Origin: Mesorhizobium opportunistum WSM2075
GTDB lineage: Bacteria > Pseudomonadota > Alphaproteobacteria > Rhizobiales > Rhizobiaceae
Direction of reading: 5' to 3'
Assembly: GCF_000176035.2 (NCBI RefSeq)
Contig: NC_015675.1
Span: 1,802,001-1,866,000 of the forward strand
Length of the DNA: 64,000 nucleotides
A model generated the notes under the pieces. The model made no database searches, was not told where the DNA came from, and saw only the letters and a list, made by a program, of their open reading frames with translations. This document shows positions 1-8,612 of this stretch, piece by piece (the stretch's first letter is position 1; every line of letters begins with the position of its first letter). The position numbers were made by a program, and so were the translations under genes.

Positions 1-112
1 CCGGCTGCAAAAATCCTGATCGTGCCGTGTTGCCGCAGTCTGGATTTGGCGATTTTCGACGTTCTGTGGGCGTGATAGGTATCTCTCCAGATGGTTTGAA
101 CAGGCAAGTCGT

Positions 113-496
113 TTGAACAAGAAGGGGAGACGGTGGAGCATGCCGGTCGCGCTTGTCGCGGCCTATCTGCTGCTGCTCCAGTCGACGCTCGGCGCATTCG
201 CCTTCGGCATCGGGCCGAACGCCGCGCGGCTCGATGCCTTCGGCAATGTCATCTGTACCCACGATGGCGCCACCCAGCTCCCTGGTGAGGACCAGCACCC
301 ATCTCATTTGCCGGCCTGCTGCACGCTTGGCTGCAGCATGTTTTCGTCCGTTCATGCGCCGCCGCCCGACACCGGCCTGGGGTTGGCAGGCCTGGCCTTC
401 GAAGCGGTCGCCTTCGTCTTTCCGGCAAGCATTCATCTCGACTTTGCGCGCGAGCGCTCGCCGTCGAACCCGCGCGCGCCGCCGCCGGCGGCCTGA
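113..496 (+). CDS. DUF2946-like secreted small protein
   Basis: A 127-residue protein with an N-terminal export signal (basic NKKGRR, then a hydrophobic stretch to about residue 30). The middle carries a His/Cys-rich segment, HPSHLPACCTLGC, resembling the metal-binding-like motif of DUF2946 proteins that accompany copper genes. The TTG start at 113 is preferred because it supplies the positive n-region. An ATG at 140 with an upstream AAGGGGAG is the alternative and would give 118 residues. It is the first gene of a same-strand run with a PCuAC chaperone, a YcnI protein and CopC-CopD, so a role in periplasmic copper handling is likely but inferred. The exact biochemical function of the family is not known to me. 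Confidence 0.7.
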   Translation: MNKKGRRWSMPVALVAAYLLLLQSTLGAFAFGIGPNAARLDAFGNVICTHDGATQLPGEDQHPSHLPACCTLGCSMFSSVHAPPPDTGLGLAGLAFEAVAFVFPASIHLDFARERSPSNPRAPPPAA

Positions 497-593
497 GCTT
501 GTTCGCCCGGTGGAACCTTTCGCGGGCGCACCCATCCAAAGATCAAACTGTTCGCGGCCGGCAACGGCGCGATTGTCAATTCATGGAGCAACC

Positions 594-1130
594 ATGTCTC
601 ATTCCCTCCACATCGCGGCGGACACCATGTTCGGCCGCATCGTCTCGCGCTTGCGGGAAAACTTCGGCATTGCCGCACTGGCCTTCGGGCTTGTGCTCCT
701 GGGCGCCCAGGCCGTCCTGGCGCACGAGTTCAAGGTCGGCGACCTTGAGATCGGGCATCCCTGGTCGCGCGCCACGCCAGCCGGCGCCAAGGTGGCCGGC
801 GGCTATTTCACAGTCACCAACAACGGCAGCGCACCAGACCGGCTGCTGTCGATCTCCTCCGACATCTCTGAAAAGGCCGAGCTGCATGAAATGGGCGTCA
901 AGGATGGCGTCATGACCATGCGGCCGGTTGCCGGCGGCCTGGAGATTCCGGCCGGCGGCAAGGTGGCGCTGGCGCCCGGCGGCTATCACCTGATGTTCAT
1001 CGGCCTGAAGCGGCAGCCCAAGCAGGGTGAAAAATTCTCCGCCACGCTGACTTTCGAGAAGGCCGGCGTCGTCAGCGTCGAGTTCGCGGTCGAGGGCATG
1101 GGCGGCGGCATGGACGACCACGCCAATTGA
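594..1130 (+). CDS. PCuAC-family periplasmic copper chaperone
   Basis: A 178-residue exported copper(I) chaperone of the PCu(A)C (DUF461) family, which passes copper to cytochrome oxidase assembly factors in the periplasm. The signal sequence runs to about residue 43 (AQAVLA, then HEF). The family ligand pattern is visible: HEM followed by a methionine-containing loop (GVMTM), and about 20 residues later HLM. The frame stays open upstream to 153, but ATG 594 gives a normal signal peptide and family length. A glycine/methionine/His tail (GMGGGMDDH) may add metal ligands. It lies 38 bases before the YcnI gene, consistent with one copper operon. Confidence 0.88.
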   Translation: MSHSLHIAADTMFGRIVSRLRENFGIAALAFGLVLLGAQAVLAHEFKVGDLEIGHPWSRATPAGAKVAGGYFTVTNNGSAPDRLLSISSDISEKAELHEMGVKDGVMTMRPVAGGLEIPAGGKVALAPGGYHLMFIGLKRQPKQGEKFSATLTFEKAGVVSVEFAVEGMGGGMDDHAN

Positions 1131-1168
1131 TCTTGTCAGTTCTACAATTTGAGATCAGAGGGACCATC

Positions 1169-1687
1169 ATGAACAAGTATCTTTTGGCGGCCGGCGCACT
1201 TCTGGTGCTGGGGACGAATGCCGCCTTCGCGCACATTACGCTCGAAACCCAGGAAGCGGCCGTCGGCTCGACCTACAAGGCAGTCCTGCGCGTACCGCAT
1301 GGTTGCGAGGGCAAGGCGACGACCGCCGTGCGCGTGCAGATTCCGGAAGGGGTGATCGCTGTGAAGCCGATGCCGAAGCCGGGCTGGACGCTGCAGACCA
1401 AGAAGGGCAAATACGAAAAGTCCTACCAGCTCTACGGACAGGCGGTGACCGATGGGGTCAAGGAAGTCGACTGGAGCGGCGGCAGCCTGCCGGATGAATT
1501 CTACGACGAGTTCGTCTTCCGCGCGACGCTGACGGCGGACCTTGCAGTCGGCCAGAAACTCTACTTCCCCGTGGTGCAGGAATGCGACGGCGCCGCCGCC
1601 CGCTGGATCGAGATCCCGGCGGCGGGGCAGAATGAAGACGCGCTGGAGAATCCGGCGCCCGGCATCAAGCTGTTGCCGAAGAAATGA
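1169..1687 (+). CDS. YcnI-family (DUF1775) copper-binding protein
   Basis: A 172-residue secreted protein of the YcnI/DUF1775 family. The signal peptide ends at NAAFA and the mature protein starts with His (HITLETQEA). In characterised YcnI proteins this N-terminal His together with a Trp binds Cu(II). PGW and DWSGG tryptophans are present. The ATG at 1169 follows a GAGGGACC ribosome-binding-like sequence. The stop codon overlaps an ATGA reading on into the frame of the CopC-CopD gene, indicating tight co-expression. YcnI next to a CopC-CopD (YcnJ-like) fusion is the usual pairing, supporting copper acquisition rather than detoxification. Confidence 0.88.
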   Translation: MNKYLLAAGALLVLGTNAAFAHITLETQEAAVGSTYKAVLRVPHGCEGKATTAVRVQIPEGVIAVKPMPKPGWTLQTKKGKYEKSYQLYGQAVTDGVKEVDWSGGSLPDEFYDEFVFRATLTADLAVGQKLYFPVVQECDGAAARWIEIPAAGQNEDALENPAPGIKLLPKK

Positions 1688-1779
1688 TCTCCTGGCGGCG
1701 CACTCTGTTTGCAAAGTGCGCCGCCGGTTCGTTCGATGGCGGTGACATGAGCGCGATATTTCCACTTCAAAGGGCCATA

Positions 1780-3384
1780 ATGACCGGCAAGCGCGTCGGC
1801 TGGACCGCCGGCGGGCTGCTCGCCGTGGTCATGGCACTTATTGTCATGGCCTCGACAAGTCAGGCTTTTGCCCACGCAGCGCTGATCAAGACCGATCCGG
1901 CCGATGGCGCCGTGCTGGCACAAGCTCCGACACGGTTCTCGCTGACCTTCAGCGAGCCGGTTTCGCCGCTGGTGCTGACCTTGGTGAAGCCCGACGGCAC
2001 GCCGGTTCCGTTGACCGATTTCCGCCTCAGCGACCAGACTGTCGAGATCGACAATCCGCAGGCACTCAAATCCGGCACGCATGTGCTGAGCTGGCGTGTC
2101 ATTTCCGCCGACGGCCATCCGGTCGGCGGCTCGCTGCTGTTTTCGGTCGGCGCGCCAAGCGAGCCGCCGGTCGTGTCGGAAGCGGTCGACTGGCCGCTGC
2201 GGTCGGCGATCTGGATCGGCAAAATCTTCCTCTACACAGGCCTTTTCCTCGGTGTTGGCGGAGCCTTCGCGCTTGCCTGGCTGGCCGGTGAAGCACGAGC
2301 CGGTCAGCGCTTCGTCACGGCCGCGGTCCTGTGCGGACTGGTGGCGGCGCCGCTTTCGCTTGGCTTTCAGGGTCTCGATGCGCTCGGGGCGCCGCTCTCC
2401 CACCTGGCGCAGCCGGTCATCTGGCGAACCGGGCTTGGCACCAGCTTCGGCTGGACGGTGCTGATCGCCCTGATCGCACTGGGGCTTGGCCTGCTTTCGC
2501 TGGCCGGACCGCGCGTGGTCGCCAGGCCATTCGCCCTTGCGGGCCTCGCCGGTGTCGGCGTTGCGCTTGCCGCCAGCGGCCATGCCAGTGCGGCCGAACC
2601 GCAATGGCTGACGCGGCCGCTGGTGTTCCTGCACGGCGTCGGCATTGCCTTCTGGGCCGGCGCCCTTGTGCCGCTCGGCCTGGCGCTGAAGGGGTCGTCC
2701 GCACATGCGGCGCCCTTCCTGCGGCGGTTTTCGCGCCTGATCATGCCGGTGGTAGCGGCACTTGCCATGGCCGGCGTCGTATTGGCCGTCATCCAGGTGC
2801 AGATGCCCGTTGCGCTGGTCGACACCGCCTATGGTCGGCTGCTGCTGGTCAAGTTCGCCCTGCTGGTCTTTCTGTTCACGCTGGCCGCCGTCAACCGTTG
2901 GAGGCTCACCGCCTCGGCCGAGGCGGGATCGACGGAGGTGCAGCGCCGGCTCACCCGTTCGATCGGCGTCGAAATGCTGATCGTGCTGGCGATCTTCGGC
3001 GTTGCCGCGGGCTGGCGCTTCACACCGCCGCCGAGGGCGCTCGCGATCGCGGCGGCGCAGCCGGTCTCGGTTCACATTCACGCGCTGCAGGCGATGGCCG
3101 ATCTCAGCATCACCCCCGGCCATGCCGGACCGGTTGCCGCCTCGATGATCATCATGAGCGGCGATTTCGGACCGCTCGACGCCAAGGAGGTGACGCTGGT
3201 CCTGTCGAAACCCGATTCCGGCATCGAGCCGCTGAAGCGAGCGGCGACCAAGCCCGGCGACGGCAGCTGGCGGGTCGACAACCTGGTCATTCCGGTTCCC
3301 GGCCGCTGGACGGTGCACCTCGACATCCTGGTCTCGGATTTCGACATGGTGAAGATCGAAGCGCCGGTGGATATCAGGCCGTAG
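1780..3384 (+). CDS. CopC-CopD fusion copper import protein (YcnJ-like)
   Basis: About 534 residues. After a signal peptide (TGKR plus a hydrophobic core, cleavage near AFA) the mature protein begins HAALIKTDPADG, the CopC start whose first His is a copper ligand; SADGHPVGG supplies a second His. From about residue 140 there are eight or so hydrophobic segments of CopD type. The last 130 residues form a soluble YtkA/FixH-like domain. Copper is thought to be captured by the CopC domain and moved across the inner membrane by CopD. ATG 1780 is chosen because AAAGGG lies 6 bases upstream and the signal peptide is then normal. In-frame starts at 1747 and 1684 are possible; the latter would overlap the YcnI stop. 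Confidence 0.87.
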   Translation: MTGKRVGWTAGGLLAVVMALIVMASTSQAFAHAALIKTDPADGAVLAQAPTRFSLTFSEPVSPLVLTLVKPDGTPVPLTDFRLSDQTVEIDNPQALKSGTHVLSWRVISADGHPVGGSLLFSVGAPSEPPVVSEAVDWPLRSAIWIGKIFLYTGLFLGVGGAFALAWLAGEARAGQRFVTAAVLCGLVAAPLSLGFQGLDALGAPLSHLAQPVIWRTGLGTSFGWTVLIALIALGLGLLSLAGPRVVARPFALAGLAGVGVALAASGHASAAEPQWLTRPLVFLHGVGIAFWAGALVPLGLALKGSSAHAAPFLRRFSRLIMPVVAALAMAGVVLAVIQVQMPVALVDTAYGRLLLVKFALLVFLFTLAAVNRWRLTASAEAGSTEVQRRLTRSIGVEMLIVLAIFGVAAGWRFTPPPRALAIAAAQPVSVHIHALQAMADLSITPGHAGPVAASMIIMSGDFGPLDAKEVTLVLSKPDSGIEPLKRAATKPGDGSWRVDNLVIPVPGRWTVHLDILVSDFDMVKIEAPVDIRP

Positions 3385-3511
3385 GGCCGAGCACCCCGAC
3401 CGGAGTTCGGCGCAACACAATTCGGCGAGGCGGTTGACGCGACCCGCAAGGCCCGTCAATCATCGTTCGCAAAACGCGGTCTCAACAAAATCCGAAAGCA
3501 GGGAAGAAACG

Positions 3512-4939
3512 ATGGAAAAAGCCGAAATCGGCCTGATCGGCCTTGGCACGATGGGGTCCAACCTGGCGCTCAACATCGCCGAGCACGGTCACCGCATCGC
3601 CGTCTTCAATCGCACAAAGGCGCGCACCGACGCTTTCGTCGAGAATGCCGGCGCGCTCAGGGATATGGTTGTTCCCTGCTACAGCCTGGAAGAGCTCGCC
3701 GCCGCGATCCGGCCGCCGCGCCCGATCATCATCATGGTGCTGGCCGGCAAGCCGGTCGACGAACAAATCGAAGCCCTGCGCGGCGTGCTGTCGGCCAACG
3801 ACATCGTCATCGATGCGGGCAACGCCAATTTCCGTGATACGATGCGGCGCTTCTCCGAGCTTTCGGGCTCGGGCCTGACCTTCATCGGCATGGGTGTGTC
3901 GGGCGGCGAGGAGGGCGCGCGCCACGGGCCGTCTATCATGGTCGGCGGCACCGAAGACTCCTGGAAGCGTGTCGAGAAGGTGCTGACGGCGATCTCCGCC
4001 AAGTTCAAGGACGAGCCGTGTGCCGCCTGGCTCGGCACCGACGGCGCCGGGCATTTCGTCAAGACCATTCACAATGGCATCGAATATGCCGACATGCAGA
4101 TGATCGCCGAGATCTACGGCATCCTGCGCGACGGCCTGGGCATGGGGCCGAAGGACATCGGCACAGTGTTTGAAACCTGGAACAAGGGCCGGCTCAATTC
4201 TTACCTGATCGAGATCACCGCCAAGGTGCTGGCCGCCGACGATCCGAAGACCGGCAAGCCGGTGGTCGACATTATCCTCGACCGCGCCGGCCAGAAGGGC
4301 ACCGGCAAATGGTCGGTCATCGAGGCGCAGCAGCTCGGCATTCCGGCGACCGCGATCGAGGCGGCGGTGGCGGCGCGCGTTCTGTCGTCGATCAAGGACG
4401 AGCGGCAGGCGGCGCAAAAGGCCTACGGCAACATCGGCGTGACGAAGATTTCCGGGGACAAGGATGCGCTGCTGAAAGACCTCGAACTGGCGCTGTTCGC
4501 CGGCAAGATATCCGCCTACGCGCAAGGCTTCGCTGTGATGAGCGGCGCCTCGAAGGAGTTCAACTGGAACCTGCCGATGCCGACCATCGCCAAGATCTGG
4601 CGGGCCGGCTGCATCATCCGCTCGCAGATGCTGGATACGATGGCCGAGGCTTTCGGCAGCGGCGGCGCTTCGACCAACCTTTTGATGGCGCCGGCCTTCA
4701 TCACCATGATGCAGGAGGCGCACCCGTCGCTGCGGCGCGCCGTGGCCAGGGCTTCCGAGGCCGGCTCACCGGTGCCGGCGCTTGCTTCGGCGCTTGCTTA
4801 TTTCGACAGCTACCGCCAGGGCCGCGGCACCTCGAATCTGATCCAGGCGCAGCGTGATTTCTTCGGCGCGCATGGCTTCGAACGCATCGGCGAACAGGGC
4901 GCATTCCACGGCCCGTGGGGCAGCGGCGCGGCGGGTTAG
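3512..4939 (+). CDS. gnd: 6-phosphogluconate dehydrogenase, decarboxylating
   Basis: 475 residues, full length for the long-form enzyme, which oxidises 6-phosphogluconate to ribulose 5-phosphate and CO2 with NADP in the pentose phosphate pathway. The N-terminus is a Rossmann fold (IGLIGLGTMGSNLALNIAEHG). The substrate signature GMGVSGGEEGARHGPSIM and the catalytic KTIHNGIEYADMQMIAE segment with the conserved Lys and Glu are present, as is the GQKGTGKWS loop. The ATG at 3512 follows GGGAAGAAACG. It stands alone, not with zwf or pgl, and converges on the LacI gene with a 4-base overlap of the two 3' ends. Confidence 0.96.
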   Translation: MEKAEIGLIGLGTMGSNLALNIAEHGHRIAVFNRTKARTDAFVENAGALRDMVVPCYSLEELAAAIRPPRPIIIMVLAGKPVDEQIEALRGVLSANDIVIDAGNANFRDTMRRFSELSGSGLTFIGMGVSGGEEGARHGPSIMVGGTEDSWKRVEKVLTAISAKFKDEPCAAWLGTDGAGHFVKTIHNGIEYADMQMIAEIYGILRDGLGMGPKDIGTVFETWNKGRLNSYLIEITAKVLAADDPKTGKPVVDIILDRAGQKGTGKWSVIEAQQLGIPATAIEAAVAARVLSSIKDERQAAQKAYGNIGVTKISGDKDALLKDLELALFAGKISAYAQGFAVMSGASKEFNWNLPMPTIAKIWRAGCIIRSQMLDTMAEAFGSGGASTNLLMAPAFITMMQEAHPSLRRAVARASEAGSPVPALASALAYFDSYRQGRGTSNLIQAQRDFFGAHGFERIGEQGAFHGPWGSGAAG

Positions 4940-5988
4940 TCGCCCGAACGTCTGTAGGCCAGGACTTCACCTGGCACGCTGAGCGACTGCAGCGAGCCGG
5001 GCGCGGCGCCGCCGATCCAGCCGAGCACCGAGCGGGCGAGCTCGGAGCCCGCCAGCCGGAAGTTCTCGTTGACGATCAGCAGTTCCGGCCGGAACAGATG
5101 CAAAAGGTCCGACGACTGCTTGGAAACGATGTCGACGTCACGGCCAAGCTTGAGGCCGGCATCCTCGATGCCGGCGACGAGCGCGAGCGTCGCGGCGGCG
5201 GCGCTGCTGACGAAGCCGTCCGGCCTGATGTCGCGGCGCATCAACTGGGCGGTCCTCGTCCTGATCTGCTCGATTGAATGATCGATCGACACGGTGCTGA
5301 ACGGGATCTCACTGGCGCCGACCTCGCTCAGTGCGTCGGCAAAGCCGTTGACGGTGTGGCTGTGATAGGTCAGCCCGACCGGGGGGGCAAGCAAAGCGAG
5401 CCTGCGGCGGCCGACACCGGCCAGGCGCCGCACGGCCTCCACCGCGAAGGCGTAGTTGTCGAAATCATGATAGGGATGAACCAGCCCCATCTCGGTGCGT
5501 CCATGCGTGGCAAAGGGAATGCCATGTTCCAGCATGTAGCGCGCCCTGGCGTCGTTCGGCTGCGTGCGTGAAATGATGACGCCGTCGGCGGAACCGGTCT
5601 CGACCAGATAGCGTATGGGGTCGAGCGGATCCTGAGAGCGCGAATAAGGCGTGACGATCAGGTGATAGGGCGTGTCGGCAATGACCTCAGAGACGCCGTA
5701 TATGATGTCGGAGACAAAACTCATGATCTCCTGCTCTGTGTTGAGCACGAGGCTGATGACATTGGTCTTGCCGGTGCGCAGTCGCACACCGGCGCGGTTC
5801 GGTCGGTAGCCGATCTGCTTGGCGACCAACTGGACGCGGCGTCTGGTCTCGGCGCCGATCTCCGGAGCATCCTTCAAGGCGCGCGAGACGGTGGTGACGC
5901 CGAGCCCGGTCATGAAGGCAAGCGTCTTCAACGTCGGCCGCCCTTGCGCCGACGCCTCGTCATTCTTGTCCGTACGCCGTCTGTCCAT
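4936..5988 (-). CDS. LacI-family repressor of the adjacent sugar ABC operon
   Basis: 350 residues. The N-terminal helix-turn-helix and hinge (LKTLAFMTGLGVTTVSRALK, then IGYRPNRAGVRLR) at about residues 18-70 are typical LacI DNA-binding elements. The rest is a periplasmic-binding-protein-like sensor domain. It is transcribed away from the transporter operon. Two copies of the same 14-base site lie in the spacer, one before its own start and one just before the binding-protein gene, implying autoregulation plus control of the operon. The effector is unknown, presumably the imported sugar or a derivative. An N-terminal extension of about 17 charged residues precedes the helix-turn-helix. Confidence 0.9.
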   Translation of the reverse strand: MDRRRTDKNDEASAQGRPTLKTLAFMTGLGVTTVSRALKDAPEIGAETRRRVQLVAKQIGYRPNRAGVRLRTGKTNVISLVLNTEQEIMSFVSDIIYGVSEVIADTPYHLIVTPYSRSQDPLDPIRYLVETGSADGVIISRTQPNDARARYMLEHGIPFATHGRTEMGLVHPYHDFDNYAFAVEAVRRLAGVGRRRLALLAPPVGLTYHSHTVNGFADALSEVGASEIPFSTVSIDHSIEQIRTRTAQLMRRDIRPDGFVSSAAAATLALVAGIEDAGLKLGRDVDIVSKQSSDLLHLFRPELLIVNENFRLAGSELARSVLGWIGGAAPGSLQSLSVPGEVLAYRRSGD

Positions 5989-6085
5989 TCGTCCCGCCCG
6001 TCAGGCGCATAGCAGCCGCAGGCTGGGTCGGCAATCGCCGTCATTGCAATACGATATGCACTCCAGCCAGAATTGGCTCAATATA

Positions 6086-6099
6086 CTGAAACGTTACAG
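6086..6099. promoter_or_regulatory. LacI-type operator, repressor-side copy
   Basis: CTGAAACGTTACAG, an imperfect palindrome centred on ACGT, the usual centre of LacI-family operators. Its exact reverse complement occurs at 6360-6373. It lies about 100 bases upstream of the LacI start on the minus strand, fitting autoregulation. Confidence 0.75.
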
Positions 6100-6359
6100 A
6101 ATGCCAATGCACCACGCTTGAGCGTGTCCGCCACGTGATGGCGCCTTTTGCGAAACCCATTGGGATTCCAGAGGAAAATGCCTTGATCACGGATTTTTGC
6201 CGGCTTTAATGCACTGTTTGGTGTTTTTGCGCCGCAGCGGCCTATGCTGCGGTGCACATAGACACGGGCTTTCGACCGAATTTGTTCACGGCTCGAAAAA
6301 ATGTCGGAGCCCGTTTGCTCAAGGGGTTGCGCCATCCGCGCAATTGCCGTATCGAAAAT

Positions 6360-6373
6360 CTGTAACGTTTCAG
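6360..6373. promoter_or_regulatory. LacI-type operator, transporter-side copy
   Basis: CTGTAACGTTTCAG, the exact reverse complement of the site at 6086-6099. It sits 18 bases before the ATG of the binding-protein gene and just upstream of its ribosome-binding site, so bound repressor would block elongation or initiation. The 274-base separation from the other copy would allow looping. Confidence 0.78.
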
Positions 6374-6391
6374 ATTCTGGGAGGAACCGAA

Positions 6392-7630
6392 ATGCGATAC
6401 GAACTTTTGACCGCCGCGTTAGCGGCAACGGCCGCTCTGCAGTTCGCCGGCCAAGCCGCCGCGACAGACCTGGAAGTCACTCATTGGTGGACCTCCGGCG
6501 GCGAGGCGGCGGCGGTCGCGGAACTCGCCAAGGCTTTCGACGCCACCGGCAACCATTGGGTCGATGGCGCCATTGCCGGCTCCGGGGGCACGGCGCGGCC
6601 GATCATGATCAGCCGCATCACCGGCGGCGATCCGATGGGCGCCACCCAGTTCAATCACGGCCGGCAAGCGGAAGAGTTGGTGCAGGCCGGCCTGATGCGC
6701 GATCTCACCGATGTCGCCACCAAGGGCAAATGGACCGAGGTCGTGCGGCCGAAGAGCCTGCTCGACAGCTGCACCATCGACGGCAAGATCTATTGCGTGC
6801 CGGTCAACATCCACTCCTGGCAGTGGCTGTGGCTCTCGAACGCGGCGTTCGAGAAGGCCGGCGTGCCGGTACCGAAGAACTGGAATGAATATGTCGCCGC
6901 CGCTCCGGCGCTGGAGAAGGCAGGCATCGTGCCGCTCGCGGTCGGCGGGCAGGCCTGGCAATCGTCCGGCGCTTTCGACGTGTTGCTTGCCGCGGTCGGC
7001 GGCACCGACACCTTCCTCAAGGTCTACAAGGACAAGGACGCCAAGTTCGCCGCCGGCCCCGAGGTCGCCAAGGTGTTCAAGGCGGCCGACGATGCGCGCA
7101 AGATGGCCAAGAATACCAATGTGCAGGACTGGAACCAGGCCACCAACATGGTCATCACCGGCAAGGCCGGCGGCCAGATCATGGGCGACTGGGCGCAAGG
7201 TGAATTCCAGGTGGCCGGTAAGACCGCCGGCAAGGACTATACCTGCCTTCCCGGCCTCGGCCTGAATGAGGTCATCGCTACCGGTGGCGATGCCTTCTAC
7301 TTCCCGCTGCTCAAGGATGCCGACAAGTCCAAGGCGCAGGAAGTGCTGGCCGAGACCTTGCTGGATCCCAAGACCCAGGTCGCCTTCAATCTCAAGAAAG
7401 GCTCCCTGCCGGTGCGGGGCGACGTCGACCTCAACGCGGCCAACGACTGCATGAAGAAGGGCCTCGCCATCCTGGCCAAGGGCGCCGTCATCCCGTGGAC
7501 AGACCAACTGCTTTCGCAAGACAGTCAGAAGCAGAAGGAGGACCTGTTCTCCGAGTTCTTCGCCAAGCCTGAGATGACGCTCGAGGAGGCACAGAAGCGC
7601 TTCGCCGACATCATCGCGACGGCGGACTGA
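6392..7630 (+). CDS. Sugar ABC transporter substrate-binding protein
   Basis: 412 residues, with a signal peptide to about residue 23 (AGQAAA). The mature protein opens with LEVTHWWTSGGEAAAVAEL, typical of CUT1-type (COG1653) binding proteins related to the glucose/mannose GtsA group. It would capture a carbohydrate in the periplasm and deliver it to the two permeases that follow. The ATG at 6392 has a strong GGGAGGAA site. The frame is open upstream to 6197 but that part lacks a signal sequence. A perfect stem-loop lies after the stop, as often found where the binding protein must outnumber the membrane components. The sugar cannot be named from sequence alone. Confidence 0.9.
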   Translation: MRYELLTAALAATAALQFAGQAAATDLEVTHWWTSGGEAAAVAELAKAFDATGNHWVDGAIAGSGGTARPIMISRITGGDPMGATQFNHGRQAEELVQAGLMRDLTDVATKGKWTEVVRPKSLLDSCTIDGKIYCVPVNIHSWQWLWLSNAAFEKAGVPVPKNWNEYVAAAPALEKAGIVPLAVGGQAWQSSGAFDVLLAAVGGTDTFLKVYKDKDAKFAAGPEVAKVFKAADDARKMAKNTNVQDWNQATNMVITGKAGGQIMGDWAQGEFQVAGKTAGKDYTCLPGLGLNEVIATGGDAFYFPLLKDADKSKAQEVLAETLLDPKTQVAFNLKKGSLPVRGDVDLNAANDCMKKGLAILAKGAVIPWTDQLLSQDSQKQKEDLFSEFFAKPEMTLEEAQKRFADIIATAD

Positions 7631-7651
7631 TATCGCAGGCAAATTCCCTTC

Positions 7652-7682
7652 CTCCCGGCCTGGTGCAAAACCAGGCCGGGAG
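7652..7682. promoter_or_regulatory. Intercistronic stem-loop after binding-protein gene
   Basis: A perfect 13-base-pair stem (7652-7664 with 7670-7682) and a 5-base GCAAA loop. No T-run follows, so it is more likely an RNA-stabilising or partial-termination element that raises binding-protein mRNA over permease mRNA than a full terminator. Confidence 0.7.
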
Positions 7683-7706
7683 CCCGCCGCCCTTACCCGA
7701 TCCAGC

Positions 7707-8612
7707 ATGGCTGTACCGATGAGCAAGAGCGAACGCCCCATTCGACTGTTTCGCAACCTGAATGCGAAGGTCGCCTCGATCCCGATGATCCTCACCGCGC
7801 TGGTGGTGTTCGTTGGCGGCACAGCGTGGACGGTGCTCTATTCCTTCACCAATTCGAAGCTGTTGCCGCGGCTGAATTTTGTCGGCCTCGACCAGTATCA
7901 CCGGTTGTGGGCGACTCCGCGCTGGCTGATTTCGATCGAGAACCTTCTGATCTATGGCGTGATCTCGCTGGTGTTTTCGCTGGTGATCGGCTTCATTTTG
8001 GCCGCTCTGCTCGACCAGAAGATCCGCTTCGAGGACACGTTCCGCACGATCTTCCTCTATCCCTTCGCGCTCTCCTTCATCGTCACCGGTCTTGTATGGC
8101 AATGGCTGCTCAATCCGGATTTCGGTATTCAGGCAGTGATACGAGGCCTTGGCTGGACGAGCTTCAATTTCGATCCGCTCTACAATTCCAGCATCGTCAT
8201 CTACGGCATATCGATCGCCGCGTTGTGGCAAGGCACCGGGCTGATCATGTGCCTGATGCTGGCCGGCCTGCGCGGCATCGACGAGGGCATCTGGAAGGCG
8301 GCACGGGTCGACGGGATACCGATGTGGAAGACCTATCTGTTCATCATCATCCCGATGATGCGACCGGTCTTCATCACCACCCTCGTCATCATCGCATCGG
8401 GCATCGTCAAGGTCTACGACCTGGTCGTCGCCCAGACCAGCGGCGGGCCTGGCATCGCGTCGGAAGTGCCGGCAAAGTATGTCTACGACTATATGTTCTT
8501 CGCCCAGAACCTCGGCCAGGGTTTTGCCGCCTCGACCATGATGCTGCTCTCGGTGATGATCGTCATCGTGCCGTGGGCCTATCTCGAATTCGGAGGCAGG
8601 AAGCGTGTCTGA
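7707..8612 (+). CDS. Sugar ABC transporter permease (MalF-like)
   Basis: 301 residues with about six transmembrane segments. The cytoplasmic EAA loop KAARVDGIPMWKTYLFIIIP, which contacts the ATPase, is at about residues 197-216. It forms the membrane channel with the following permease. An alternative ATG lies 12 bases downstream at 7719; neither start has a strong ribosome-binding site. The 3' end overlaps the next permease gene by 8 bases, indicating translational coupling. An unusually long periplasmic stretch follows the second segment, as in other CUT1 permeases. Confidence 0.9.
   Translation: MAVPMSKSERPIRLFRNLNAKVASIPMILTALVVFVGGTAWTVLYSFTNSKLLPRLNFVGLDQYHRLWATPRWLISIENLLIYGVISLVFSLVIGFILAALLDQKIRFEDTFRTIFLYPFALSFIVTGLVWQWLLNPDFGIQAVIRGLGWTSFNFDPLYNSSIVIYGISIAALWQGTGLIMCLMLAGLRGIDEGIWKAARVDGIPMWKTYLFIIIPMMRPVFITTLVIIASGIVKVYDLVVAQTSGGPGIASEVPAKYVYDYMFFAQNLGQGFAASTMMLLSVMIVIVPWAYLEFGGRKRV

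Larger units (their letters stand above)
5989..6391. other. Divergent control region of sugar operon 1
   Basis: A 403-base spacer between the LacI gene and the binding-protein gene. It holds the two operator copies annotated separately and a GGGAGGAA ribosome-binding site at about 6379-6386. I see no convincing small gene here. The stretch around 6060-6110 is noticeably more AT-rich than its surroundings, as expected of a promoter for the repressor gene. Confidence 0.6.

Noticed and set aside
1561..3459. Long minus-strand open frame (632 codons) antisense to the CopC-CopD gene
   Set aside because: It has Arg/His/Gln-rich low-complexity composition typical of the reverse of a GC-rich gene, shows no domain, and covers a clearly real gene on the plus strand.
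7652..7682. Hairpin after the binding-protein gene as a full Rho-independent terminator
   Set aside because: The stem is perfect but lacks a T-run, and the following permease genes clearly belong to the same transporter.
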